From the NCBI GenBank assembly GCA_910584965.1, contig CAJUDZ010000007.1, positions 1 to 64,000 of the forward strand: 64,000 nucleotides of DNA. The letters are read 5' to 3'. Below, one piece after another: positions 1 through 8,118 of the stretch. The position numbers and the translations under genes are program-made. This DNA is from an uncultured Lachnospiraceae bacterium (GTDB lineage: Bacteria; Bacillota; Clostridia; Lachnospirales; Lachnospiraceae). The notes under the pieces are model-generated. The model was not told the DNA's origin and ran no database searches. It worked only from the letters and a program-made list of their open reading frames with translations. How positions within the stretch are numbered: the stretch's first letter is position 1; the number at the start of each line of letters is the position of its first letter.

Positions 1-54
1 AGGGGAGAATGCGAAGCATTCTCATAATCGCCGCTGCCGGGCGGCGATTTTTTT
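1..54 (+). terminator. Double-hairpin terminator repeat, copy 1
   Basis: Two adjacent hairpins: GAGAATGC-gaa-GCATTCTC (5-23), then AATCGCCGC-tgccgg-GCGGCGATT (26-49) followed by a run of seven T. The second hairpin is a canonical intrinsic terminator, probably for a gene left of the window. Almost the same sequence recurs at 61313-61369, with partial copies at 38866-38900 and 61228-61279, so this is a dispersed element and not a one-off terminator. Confidence 0.8.
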
Positions 55-114
55 ATGTAAACTGGGATACTTTTTTATCGGCTGAGAATCATACCGCAAA
101 TTATTTTCTGTTTC

Positions 115-146
115 TTGACCATATTTTGACCTTTGGCTTTTATAAT
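115..146 (+). promoter_or_regulatory. Promoter with 11-bp-phased TTGACC repeats
   Basis: TTGACC occurs at 115-120 and again at 126-131, exactly 11 bp apart, and a perfect TATAAT lies at 141-146. No -35 box sits at the usual 17-bp distance. Direct repeats phased by one helical turn and ending about 10 bp upstream of the -10 are typical of promoters activated by OmpR/PhoB-family response regulators. It should drive the lipoprotein gene at 218. The regulator is not identified. Confidence 0.5.
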
Positions 147-217
147 GGCATTTAGATAATAGAATTCTGTTTTGGCTTCTATCATAGGAGTCGAATTCAA
201 AACAAGGAGGACTAAAA

Positions 218-1480
218 ATGAAAATAAAACGGATGTGTATGATACTTATGCTTACTTCAGCGCTTAATCTGTCAGCCTGCGGGAACAGCCAGGATAACAG
301 GAACGGTTCTGAAAATGGAATCGTAAAGTTTGAGCCGCAATCCGGAGAAGACCATTTACCGGAAAATACCGGAAATGAAAGCGGCGATATTAGCATGATC
401 AGTCTGCAGGATAACGGTACGGATAAAAAGATTATGGAGGTTGGCACAGTTAAGGATTCGGCTTTTTCCGGAAAGGTTGGTGGCTGCTATTATGCCGGTG
501 GCAGTCGGATTATTGTCGAGGCGGATAAGCTCTATCTTTACGATACGGAGAAAGGCGAAACGATCGCAAGTGCGGATATTTCCATGGGAGATTTATGCGT
601 ACAGACTTATGCAGACGGCTACTTTGTTGTGGGCAGGGGAAATGGCAGCGGCAGCAACGATTCATTTGCCACATCAGAAAGCAGCGATGGTATCAATGGA
701 TATATATTAAATAAGGACTTTGCTGTTCAGCATACCATTTCTTTTAGCGGATTATTAAGTGACGATTTTGTCTTACAAACCACGGGGACCGCTATTTCAC
801 AGGACGGAAAACAGATTGCTTTCAGCGGATTTCAAGGTCTCTACCTCTATGATACTTCTTCGCGGAAGGTTCGTACCATTTTGAACTACTCCGAAGAAGG
901 TATGGCAGATCATATGCAGATTATAACCATGGACAGCCTTACCTTTACGGGAAACAACACGTTAGTCTATGTAGGCCTGGCTGCAGATACTTCCGATGGC
1001 GGAGATGGGTTCAGTGTTTACGGCACGGTATCCACAGACGGTGCAAATCTTACGATTACAAAAAAGGCGGATTACAAGGTGGATACGGAAGACGTGCAGA
1101 AGGGCGGAAACTTACTTATCATGCCCCAAAGTTTTGACCAAAACAACGGAACTTTGCTGATGCTTGACACGGCATCCAATACGGAAAAAACGATGTCATT
1201 CTCCAGCCGCAGCGAGGGAAAAGACGGCGTTTACTGTTCCGAACAGGGGAAATATGTGGCGGCTTCTGTTTTGGGAGAAAACAGTGTTACAATCAACATT
1301 TACGATACGGCATCGGGAAAAAGTATCCATACGGAAACCGTTCAGGACGGTAACGGTACCTATTTCCTGCGTATTCCGCAGATTTTGATTTTGGATGAGA
1401 CCGGCACCTGTATCGTTTTGCTTGGACGGGGCATTGACGAGGTAAGCACTTTAATAACAACCTTTGGCTTTGCCGGGTAA
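218..1480 (+). CDS. Secreted lipoprotein of unknown function
   Basis: A 420-residue protein with a short basic N-terminus, a hydrophobic segment and a lipobox LSAC with Cys21, so it is probably lipid-anchored outside the membrane. A Ser/Asn/Glu-rich linker follows to about residue 60. The rest contains repeated short strands of the type YLYDT and NIYDTASGK, suggesting a beta-propeller or WD40-like fold; this is inference from pattern only. The ribosome site AAGGAGG lies 7 nt before the ATG. It is a single gene behind a promoter with phased repeats (115-146), which would make it regulon output of a two-component system. No enzymatic motif was recognised. Confidence 0.8.
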   Translation: MKIKRMCMILMLTSALNLSACGNSQDNRNGSENGIVKFEPQSGEDHLPENTGNESGDISMISLQDNGTDKKIMEVGTVKDSAFSGKVGGCYYAGGSRIIVEADKLYLYDTEKGETIASADISMGDLCVQTYADGYFVVGRGNGSGSNDSFATSESSDGINGYILNKDFAVQHTISFSGLLSDDFVLQTTGTAISQDGKQIAFSGFQGLYLYDTSSRKVRTILNYSEEGMADHMQIITMDSLTFTGNNTLVYVGLAADTSDGGDGFSVYGTVSTDGANLTITKKADYKVDTEDVQKGGNLLIMPQSFDQNNGTLLMLDTASNTEKTMSFSSRSEGKDGVYCSEQGKYVAASVLGENSVTINIYDTASGKSIHTETVQDGNGTYFLRIPQILILDETGTCIVLLGRGIDEVSTLITTFGFAG

Positions 1481-1519
1481 TCCTGATGAAAGATCAGATT
1501 TTACAACGGACCTCCCGGA

Positions 1520-1544
1520 GGGCGCCTATGGTTTTTGGGCGCCC
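1520..1544 (+). terminator. GC-rich hairpin after the lipoprotein gene
   Basis: GGGCGCC (1520-1526) pairs with GGCGCCC (1538-1544) around an 11-nt loop. It lies between two convergent genes and could terminate transcription, but no T-run follows on either strand, so the call is weak. Confidence 0.35.
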
Positions 1545-1615
1545 GCGGAAAAATCTTCAGACAAAGATGTCTCGACATAGTACCGATCTTTATTTGTCGA
1601 AAAATTGAATAAAGT

Positions 1616-2443
1616 TCAGGCTTTGCCACTTTCGTATTCAGCCTTCAGGTGTCCTTTGGCAATTCCGAATTTCTTCCCATCTAATAAGTACTTTTTCATT
1701 TCACGTTGGAGTGTTGTTCCTTCAGGCAGTAATTCATCAATATTTTCAGCACCAGGAAAAATCCATTTCATATACCATGCTGCATCATAATCGACAGTAT
1801 CAATCTCAAACAAGTTCTGAAATGCAATGATATTCGAATCTTTTCCCAGCATTTCTTTTAATTCGGGCATGAGCATCCAGGTGTCACATGTTAAATGAAC
1901 CGCCTTCCATTCGGGATAATACTTTGCCCTGAATTCATTGAAATCCTTGATAGATTGGGCAACCGATATTTTTCGCAAATCAGCATCAGACGGAATATGA
2001 ACCGCTATTTTTCTGCTTTCGGCATCAACAAATTCATACTCCAAAGCTCCTATTCGGTATTCATTTAAGGAAATCTGACGAGGAAACCACCAGGCCCAGA
2101 CAAATTTATAAGTCTGAAAAGTTTGGTGATATTCATGCAGAAATCTGGTACAAAATTTCATGGTTGCGACAAATATATCATTTGAAATATTACGTTTTAT
2201 ATATTCTTCATAAGAGTATTTACTGATTATGTTTAATAATTCCCAAAGAATTTTAATCCCATCGGAATCATCATCTAATAATTCCTGTAATTCTTTGATA
2301 CCCACATCCCATTCGTCACGCTTTAATATCTTATTTATAATAGCATCGGGAATATAAACATTTCTGCTTCTGCCGTAATGAATAAGCTGTTTTTCAACTT
2401 CATTGGGAATTTCTAACATTCTGAATAATTCAATATTTTCCAT
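1616..2443 (-). CDS. GNAT-like acyltransferase domain protein
   Basis: About 275 residues. The C-terminal half (about 150-245) resembles the GNAT_C/NAT_N two-domain acyltransferase-like family: a strand containing VHIPSDADL, a helix with FRAKYYPEWK, then HLTCDTWML and DSNIIAFQNLFEI. The family is related to GNAT N-acyltransferases; its substrate is unknown. I chose the ATG at 2443 because AGAGG lies 8 nt upstream; a TTG immediately before it is also possible. It stands alone, convergent with the lipoprotein gene. A 16-nt motif shared with the restriction-modification and toxin-antitoxin loci lies in its 5' region (2473-2488). Confidence 0.7.
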   Translation of the reverse strand: MENIELFRMLEIPNEVEKQLIHYGRSRNVYIPDAIINKILKRDEWDVGIKELQELLDDDSDGIKILWELLNIISKYSYEEYIKRNISNDIFVATMKFCTRFLHEYHQTFQTYKFVWAWWFPRQISLNEYRIGALEYEFVDAESRKIAVHIPSDADLRKISVAQSIKDFNEFRAKYYPEWKAVHLTCDTWMLMPELKEMLGKDSNIIAFQNLFEIDTVDYDAAWYMKWIFPGAENIDELLPEGTTLQREMKKYLLDGKKFGIAKGHLKAEYESGKA

Positions 2444-2472
2444 CAAAACAACCTCTGATTTTAATCATTTTT

Positions 2473-2488
2473 GTCCACTGAAGGTAAC
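2473..2488 (+). repeat. Shared 16-nt motif, copy S1
   Basis: GTCCACTGAAGGTAAC. It differs by two bases from 16716-16731 and by one base from 26973-26988. All three copies lie just upstream of accessory-type genes. Function unknown. Confidence 0.5.
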
Positions 2489-2547
2489 GCTGTTATTTTA
2501 ACACAACCGCACACACAATTCCATTAAATAATTGGGAAAGTTAAACT

Positions 2548-2577
2548 TTGAAAAGACATCCGGGGATGTGATATACT
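2548..2577 (+). promoter_or_regulatory. Sigma-A promoter of the first two-component operon
   Basis: TTGAAA (2548-2553), an 18-bp spacer and TATACT (2572-2577). It points at the response regulator gene starting at 2718, leaving a leader of about 135 nt. Confidence 0.65.
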
Positions 2578-2717
2578 ATGAGGCGGTGAGCGGTATCAGC
2601 ATTACAGGGAAAGGTGTACGGCAAGCTCATATAATGAAGCGCTTTACAGAGACTCCTGAATGCTGCGGACTAAGGAAAATATAAGAATGACAATATCGGA
2701 AGAGTAAGGAAAGAAAC

Positions 2718-3380
2718 ATGCTGGATATATTAATCGTAGAAGATAACAAAGAAATAGGTACTTTGCTGTGTGACTTTTTGCGTAAGGAGAATTACACGGT
2801 CAGTGTAGCCCGGACCGGTGAAAAGGCTTTGGAATTGTATGAAAAATATGGAGCCAGAGTGATTGTGCTGGATATTATGCTTCCCGGAATAGACGGATTT
2901 GCGGTATGTTCTAAGATCAGGGAGACTTCCAATACCCATATTCTGATAGCCAGTGCCAGGGTGGAAAAGAATGATAAATTAAAAGGCTTAAATCTTGGTG
3001 CGGATGATTACATTGAAAAACCTTATGATGTAGATATTTTAATTGCCAAGATTAAAGGCATTTTTAAAAGAAAATATGGTCAGGCAGAGCTTGTAGAAGG
3101 GAATATCCGATTAAATACTGTGCAGCAGTCGGTCTATGTAGAGGGACAGAAAAAAGAAATTACCGAAAAGGAGTTTGAACTGTTAAAACTGCTGATCGAG
3201 AATAAGAATGTAACGATGAAGAAGGAGTATTTGTTCAATACCGTCTGGGGAAGTGACAGTGATTCGGAGATGCAGACACTGACGGTGCATATTAAGCGGC
3301 TCAGGGAAAAAATAGAAGAAGAACCCAAAAAGCCGAGGCATATTATTACAGAGTGGGGAGTAGGGTATCGGTTTGAGTAA
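2718..3380 (+). CDS. OmpR-family response regulator
   Basis: 220 residues: an N-terminal receiver domain with the acidic pair ED near residue 8, phosphoacceptor Asp52 in VLDIMLPG and the conserved Lys in EKPYD, followed by a winged-helix DNA-binding domain (about 125-220) ending in the usual GVGYRFE. It is the DNA-binding partner of the kinase gene that overlaps its 3' end by 8 bp. A permease and ATPase pair follows, so it most likely controls an ABC system of the peptide-antibiotic detoxification or FtsX type; that role is inference from gene order. Start ATG at 2718 follows GGAAAGAA. Confidence 0.92.
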   Translation: MLDILIVEDNKEIGTLLCDFLRKENYTVSVARTGEKALELYEKYGARVIVLDIMLPGIDGFAVCSKIRETSNTHILIASARVEKNDKLKGLNLGADDYIEKPYDVDILIAKIKGIFKRKYGQAELVEGNIRLNTVQQSVYVEGQKKEITEKEFELLKLLIENKNVTMKKEYLFNTVWGSDSDSEMQTLTVHIKRLREKIEEEPKKPRHIITEWGVGYRFE

Positions 3381-4608
3381 GTTTAAAATTTTTATGCTTT
3401 GGAGTGTCATCGTTGAGCTTTTGCTTATACTGTCTGCGAACGGGCTGTATTTTTATCAAAATCATGACAGTGACGGGAAATTATATCTTGTGGAAGCAAG
3501 GCGATTGATGAAAGAAATAGAAGAACAAAAACCTGAGGCTTCCGAAATAGAAACAATGAGTTTCAGCCAGTATGAAACAATAGCGGGAATCAGAGAGTTT
3601 GCTGCCGGAGAAGCCTGTGATAACGATTATCTGGTGGAAGAAATAGCCGGTAAACTGTATCGGATAGAATATGTAGAGAAAAGAAGTTCACGATTACCTT
3701 TGTACATAAATATCCCGCTGTTTGGTATGATGATTGTGACAAATATTGTTCTCGTGTATGTGTATCATAAAGTCTTAAAGCCTTTTCAGGATATGAGTAA
3801 TTTATCTTATGAGCTGGCGAAAGGGAATCTGTCCATGCCTGTAAAAGAAGAAAAAAGTAAGCTGTTTGGGCGTTTCCTGTGGGGAATGGATATGCTTCGC
3901 GAAAAGTTGGAGGAAACAAAAGAGAAAGAACTTGCATTTCAAAAGGAGCGGAAGACATTGATTCTTTCTCTGTCCCATGATATTAAAACGCCGCTTTCTT
4001 CCATTGAATTGTACTCGAAGGCGTTGGCGGAGGGTTTATATGACACGCAGGAGAGAAAGGACGAAGCCTTGCAGGGCATTGCAAGGAATGTGAAGGAAAT
4101 AAAGGGGTATGTGAATGAAATTGTAACTGCATCCAGAGAAGATTTTCTGAATTTGGAAGTGTGTATGGGAGAGTATTACCTTTCAGAGGTTATGAAAGTC
4201 ACAGAAAATTATTATCAGGATAAGTTGTCTGTCATTCATACCGGATTTCAAGTGGATGAAATTCCGGAATGTCTCGTCAGAGGGGATAAGAACCGTATGG
4301 TTGAGGTTCTGCAGAATGTTATGGAAAATGCCATAAAATATGGAGACGGTAAACGCATCCGCATATCGTTTGGGGAGGAAGAGGACTGTACATTAATACA
4401 GATCGAGAATTCGGGGTGCAGTCTGAAAAAAGAGGAACTTCCAAATCTTTTCGATTCCTTTTATCGTGGAAGCAATAGCGCCGGTATGAAAGGGAACGGT
4501 CTGGGGCTCTATATTTGCAAGACACTGATGCGTAAAATGGATGGTGAAATCTTTGCCGGGATGAAGGAAGCTGTTTTTTGTGTGACAATAGTAGTCAGGA
4601 AGTGTTAA
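3373..4608 (+). CDS. Membrane sensor histidine kinase
   Basis: 411 residues with two membrane segments (about 8-28 and 115-133) around a small extracellular part, a HAMP-like linker (135-185), an H-box SHDIKTPLSS with His202, an N-box ENAIKYGDG near 318 and a G-box NGLGLY. The start is a TTG that overlaps the end of the response regulator gene, implying translational coupling; an in-frame ATG lies 21 nt further in. The kinase is expected to autophosphorylate and pass phosphate to the regulator at 2718. The ligand is unknown; the small sensor part fits kinases that sense through their partner transporter. A strong terminator (4628-4659) separates it from the permease gene. Confidence 0.9.
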   Translation: MSKFKIFMLWSVIVELLLILSANGLYFYQNHDSDGKLYLVEARRLMKEIEEQKPEASEIETMSFSQYETIAGIREFAAGEACDNDYLVEEIAGKLYRIEYVEKRSSRLPLYINIPLFGMMIVTNIVLVYVYHKVLKPFQDMSNLSYELAKGNLSMPVKEEKSKLFGRFLWGMDMLREKLEETKEKELAFQKERKTLILSLSHDIKTPLSSIELYSKALAEGLYDTQERKDEALQGIARNVKEIKGYVNEIVTASREDFLNLEVCMGEYYLSEVMKVTENYYQDKLSVIHTGFQVDEIPECLVRGDKNRMVEVLQNVMENAIKYGDGKRIRISFGEEEDCTLIQIENSGCSLKKEELPNLFDSFYRGSNSAGMKGNGLGLYICKTLMRKMDGEIFAGMKEAVFCVTIVVRKC

Positions 4609-4627
4609 GAAGCGTGTAATGGGTATG

Positions 4628-4659
4628 AAAACTTCAGAGTTTATTGACTCTGAAGTTTT
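4628..4659 (+). terminator. Intrinsic terminator, 13-bp stem
   Basis: A perfect 13-bp stem, AAAACTTCAGAGT (4628-4640) with its complement (4647-4659), around a 6-nt loop. The U-run is built into the stem. It ends the regulator/kinase unit, so the downstream permease needs its own promoter. Confidence 0.85.
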
Positions 4660-4681
4660 GCATTTAAGGATTATTTCATAA

Positions 4682-4720
4682 TTTCTCTTGTAGAATCAAT
4701 TCAGAAACAAGAGAAAGGAG
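4682..4720 (+). promoter_or_regulatory. Inverted repeat abutting the permease ribosome site
   Basis: TTTCTCTTGT (4682-4691) is perfectly complementary to ACAAGAGAAA (4707-4716). The right arm overlaps the ribosome binding site AAAGGAG (4714-4720) of the permease that starts at 4728. It may be an operator for the upstream response regulator, or an RNA hairpin that masks the ribosome site. Confidence 0.5.
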
Positions 4721-4727
4721 TAACAGA

Positions 4728-7094
4728 ATGTATCTGAACATACTGAAAAAAGATTTAAAACGAAAAAGGGCAATGAATATTATTCTTCTATTGTTTATTA
4801 TTCTTGCCACGATGTTTGTATCGTCAAGTGTAAACAACATTATAAATGTTACCACGGCACTGGACAGTTATTTTGAAATGGCGAATGCCCCTGATTATTG
4901 TGCGGTTACCATGAATAAAAATCTTGCCGTTGACATTGATGAAACGGTAAGTTCGGCAAGTGCGGTAGATCGTTATACAACGGAAACCGTATTGTTTTTA
5001 TCGACTGATAATTTTATCTGTGAGGACGGGGATATCGTGATCGAGAACGGATCGCATCTGCTTCAGAGCGATATTTGTATGAATTATTTTCTTTCCGATG
5101 GCAGTATCCTGGAAACGGTAAGGCAGGGCGAATTTTATATGGCGGAGGGTAAGGCGGACGCTTTCGGTATTGATGTGGGCGATAAGCTTACCATAGAAGT
5201 AAACGGTGTGAGCCGTGAACTTGTTCTTGCGGATAAAATAAAGGACGCGCTTTTCGGTTCATCTCAGTTCACGATTGCCCGTTATATCATAAGCGAGGAA
5301 GATTTCGCGTGTTTCCATTCCGCAGAAAACGCGGAGGAATATTACGGCGGTACGCTTGTCTATCTGTATTCTTCCGATATGGAAACGGCTCTGCCGCAGA
5401 TAAAACCGCTTGTAGATAACAGCGCTCTCACGATGGACAGAGCCTTTATGAAATTCTTCTATATTTTTGATATGATAGTGGTAGGTGTTCTGCTTGTGGT
5501 AAGCATTCTGCTTATTGTAATAGCATTTGTGGTTTTGCGTTTTACCATTTCATTTACACTTTCCGAGGAATTCCGTGAAATCGGTGTCATGAAGGCGATT
5601 GGTATCGGCAATTTTAAAATCCGGGGCTTATACCTTGTAAAATATATGGGGCTTTCCATCATCGGTGCGGCTGTCGGTCTTGCCCTTAGCTTTCCCTTCG
5701 GGAAAATGATTATGGACGTTTCTTCGCAGACAATTATTGTCGGAAATCAGAGTCCGATTTTGATAAACTTTCTTTGTGCCGTTCTTGTTATCGCAGTTAT
5801 TTTGCTGTTCTGCTATGGCTGTACAGGCAAGGTTAAGAAATTGACGCCCATTGACGCGATCAGAAACGGTCAGACAGGCGAACGTTTCCGCAAAAAGAGC
5901 CTCATGGGCTTAGGGAAATCCAGGCTTCCCGTAACGCCTTTCCTTGCACTGAATGATATTGTAAGCAGCCCCAGACGTTACAGCATTATCACGCTCACAT
6001 TCTTCCTCTGCCTTGCTCTTTTGCTTATGCTTTCGGCAACTGTTTCCACTATGAACAGCAACAGCCTTGCTACGGCATTTGGAGGGGCAGACTGCGATAT
6101 CTATTTGGACAATACAATAATTTCGGAATGTATGCTGGAAGACGGACACGAAAGGCTGGAAAAGCATCTTGATAAGATAGAACGGATTCTTGCAGAAAAT
6201 GGTATTCCCGGAAAATGTTATCAGGAAATGGTGTTTACCCTGCCCGTATCTTTCGGAGAAAACGAAAGCAATATCAGCATCTATCAGGGCACAGGCTCCA
6301 CAATGGATATGTACGAATACACAGCCGGAATAGCGCCCCGGAATACCGATGAAATTGCAATAACCCGAATTGCTGCGGATAAGCTGGACGCAGATATTGG
6401 TGATACCGTTACGGTGAAAACCATTGACGGAGATAAGGAATATATCATTTCGGCGTTCTTTCAGTCAATAAATATGCAGGGCAGCGGTATCAGACTTCAC
6501 AGTGATGAATATATAAATTACGTTCAGGCAGCCGGCGGTACCGATATGCAGATTGCTTTTACGGATTATCCTGACAGCAGAGAAATAGAACGGAGAGTGG
6601 AAGAGATTCGAAAAATTTTTCCCGATTATAATATAAGAACCTGTGCCGAAGCAGTAGCAGACATGCTCGGTATTACGGAAACTCTTGGCGCGGTAAAATC
6701 CTTTGTAGTTGTTCTGTCAATCCTGTTAGCCGCATTCATAACCGTACTGATGGAGCGTTCTTTTATTGCAAAGGAGCAAGGGGAAATCGCACTTATGAAA
6801 GCCGTAGGCATACGAAACGGAAAAATCTATACATACCACGCTTTAAGATTTTTATTTGTAGGAATGATTACGGTGATTATCGGCGAAATTTTCGCAATGC
6901 CGCTTACGCACCTCTGTATTGACCCGATCTTTAAAATGATGGGTATGGAGCTTGCCGTTGACTATGTAATCAATCCTGTTGAAATGTATTTGATCTTCCC
7001 TGTTGTCATTCTTGTTACAACAACCGTAAGCGCATTCCTGACCTCGCTTTACACCGGGAAAATCAAGTCTTCCGATACCGCTAACATTGAATAG
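4728..7094 (+). CDS. FtsX-type ABC transporter permease
   Basis: 788 residues. One membrane segment near the N-terminus (about 15-38), a large extracellular part, three membrane segments in an FtsX domain (about 245-385) with the motif EFREIGVMKAIG, then a second unit with a membrane segment near 425, an extracellular part, and a C-terminal FtsX domain (about 650-775) with GEIALMKAVG. Two FtsX repeats in one chain are typical of permeases that pump or mechanically release peptides or lipids, including bacteriocin and bacitracin resistance systems. The ATPase partner follows 36 bp downstream. The substrate cannot be read from the sequence. Confidence 0.88.
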   Translation: MYLNILKKDLKRKRAMNIILLLFIILATMFVSSSVNNIINVTTALDSYFEMANAPDYCAVTMNKNLAVDIDETVSSASAVDRYTTETVLFLSTDNFICEDGDIVIENGSHLLQSDICMNYFLSDGSILETVRQGEFYMAEGKADAFGIDVGDKLTIEVNGVSRELVLADKIKDALFGSSQFTIARYIISEEDFACFHSAENAEEYYGGTLVYLYSSDMETALPQIKPLVDNSALTMDRAFMKFFYIFDMIVVGVLLVVSILLIVIAFVVLRFTISFTLSEEFREIGVMKAIGIGNFKIRGLYLVKYMGLSIIGAAVGLALSFPFGKMIMDVSSQTIIVGNQSPILINFLCAVLVIAVILLFCYGCTGKVKKLTPIDAIRNGQTGERFRKKSLMGLGKSRLPVTPFLALNDIVSSPRRYSIITLTFFLCLALLLMLSATVSTMNSNSLATAFGGADCDIYLDNTIISECMLEDGHERLEKHLDKIERILAENGIPGKCYQEMVFTLPVSFGENESNISIYQGTGSTMDMYEYTAGIAPRNTDEIAITRIAADKLDADIGDTVTVKTIDGDKEYIISAFFQSINMQGSGIRLHSDEYINYVQAAGGTDMQIAFTDYPDSREIERRVEEIRKIFPDYNIRTCAEAVADMLGITETLGAVKSFVVVLSILLAAFITVLMERSFIAKEQGEIALMKAVGIRNGKIYTYHALRFLFVGMITVIIGEIFAMPLTHLCIDPIFKMMGMELAVDYVINPVEMYLIFPVVILVTTTVSAFLTSLYTGKIKSSDTANIE

Positions 7095-7130
7095 GAATGA
7101 AATAAAAATGGAATCAGAAAGGAAATTATT

Positions 7131-7892
7131 ATGAATATCTTAGAAGTAACAAACCTCTGCAAAACATATATCGTAAACAAACGCCAGAACAACGTTTTGA
7201 AAAATGTAAACTTTACCGTTTCCGAAGGCGAAATGGTCGCCGTTATGGGTCCGTCAGGTTCGGGTAAATCAACGCTCCTGTATGCCGTTTCGGGTATGGA
7301 TTCCATTACCGCAGGCGAAGCAAAATTCTGTGGAAAGAACATTGCAAAAATGGGGGAAAAGGAGCTTGCAGACTTACGCCTCGATGAAATGGGCTTTATT
7401 TTTCAGCAGATGTATATGCTTAAAAATCTGACCGTTCTCGACAATATTATTCTTCCTGCGGTACAATCTGATAAGAATACCGAAACACGTAAGGAAACGT
7501 CCCGGCGTGGACAGGATTTAATGCGTAAGCTGGGCATTATTGACATTGCCGATAACGACATCAATGAAGTTTCGGGAGGGCAGCTTCAGAGAGCCTGTAT
7601 CTGCAGAAGTATGATTAACAGGCCCAGGGTTTTATTTGCGGACGAGCCTACGGGAGCTTTGAACAGAACCGCGTCGAATGAGGTAATGGAAGAACTGGTA
7701 AAGTTAAACGAAGAAGGAACAACGATTATGATGGTAACCCATGATGCGAAGGTAGCAGCAAAGTGTTCCAGAGTGTTGTACATTGTAGACGGTAACATTA
7801 AGGGCGAGTATATAACTCCTGAAGACTCAGAGATCAGGGAGAAGGATAGGGAGAGACTGTTAAATAACTGGCTGTTGGAACTGGGATGGTAA
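7131..7892 (+). CDS. ABC transporter ATP-binding protein (LolD/MacB type)
   Basis: 253 residues. Walker A GPSGSGKS (40-47), Q-loop FIFQQMYML, signature SGGQLQRA, Walker B VLFADEPTGALN and the switch His in MMVTHD are all present. It energises the FtsX permease encoded just upstream. The ATPase is encoded after the permease, the reverse of the second exporter at 23.8 kb. The C-terminal tail (about 220-253) is charged and extends beyond the usual family core. The terminator at 7919 ends the unit. Confidence 0.92.
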   Translation: MNILEVTNLCKTYIVNKRQNNVLKNVNFTVSEGEMVAVMGPSGSGKSTLLYAVSGMDSITAGEAKFCGKNIAKMGEKELADLRLDEMGFIFQQMYMLKNLTVLDNIILPAVQSDKNTETRKETSRRGQDLMRKLGIIDIADNDINEVSGGQLQRACICRSMINRPRVLFADEPTGALNRTASNEVMEELVKLNEEGTTIMMVTHDAKVAAKCSRVLYIVDGNIKGEYITPEDSEIREKDRERLLNNWLLELGW

Positions 7893-7918
7893 ATGAGAAC
7901 AGACAGAAAGCTGACAAA

Positions 7919-7953
7919 AGTCGACGGTAGTGATTAGCTGCTGTCGGCTTTTT
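7919..7953 (+). terminator. Intrinsic terminator
   Basis: A 12-bp stem with a few G-U pairs (7919-7930 with 7938-7949) is followed by five T. It ends the exporter unit. Confidence 0.75.
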
Positions 7954-8043
7954 CCTGTTTATCATTCCCGCGCCTGTCTCCTTTGTCTTTATCAGGGAGA
8001 AACTCTATAATATCTGATAATTTGACAGGAAATTCTATTTTGT

Positions 8044-8072
8044 TGACACAAAAAGAGGATTTTGGGATAATA
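8044..8072 (+). promoter_or_regulatory. Sigma-A promoter of the AraC regulator
   Basis: TTGACA (8044-8049), a 17-bp spacer and GATAAT (8067-8072), about 45 bp before the regulator start at 8119. Confidence 0.75.
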
Positions 8073-8118
8073 ACAGCAGACAGCAGGAATTGTGTGATAT
8101 GTGTTTAAGGGGTTTTGT

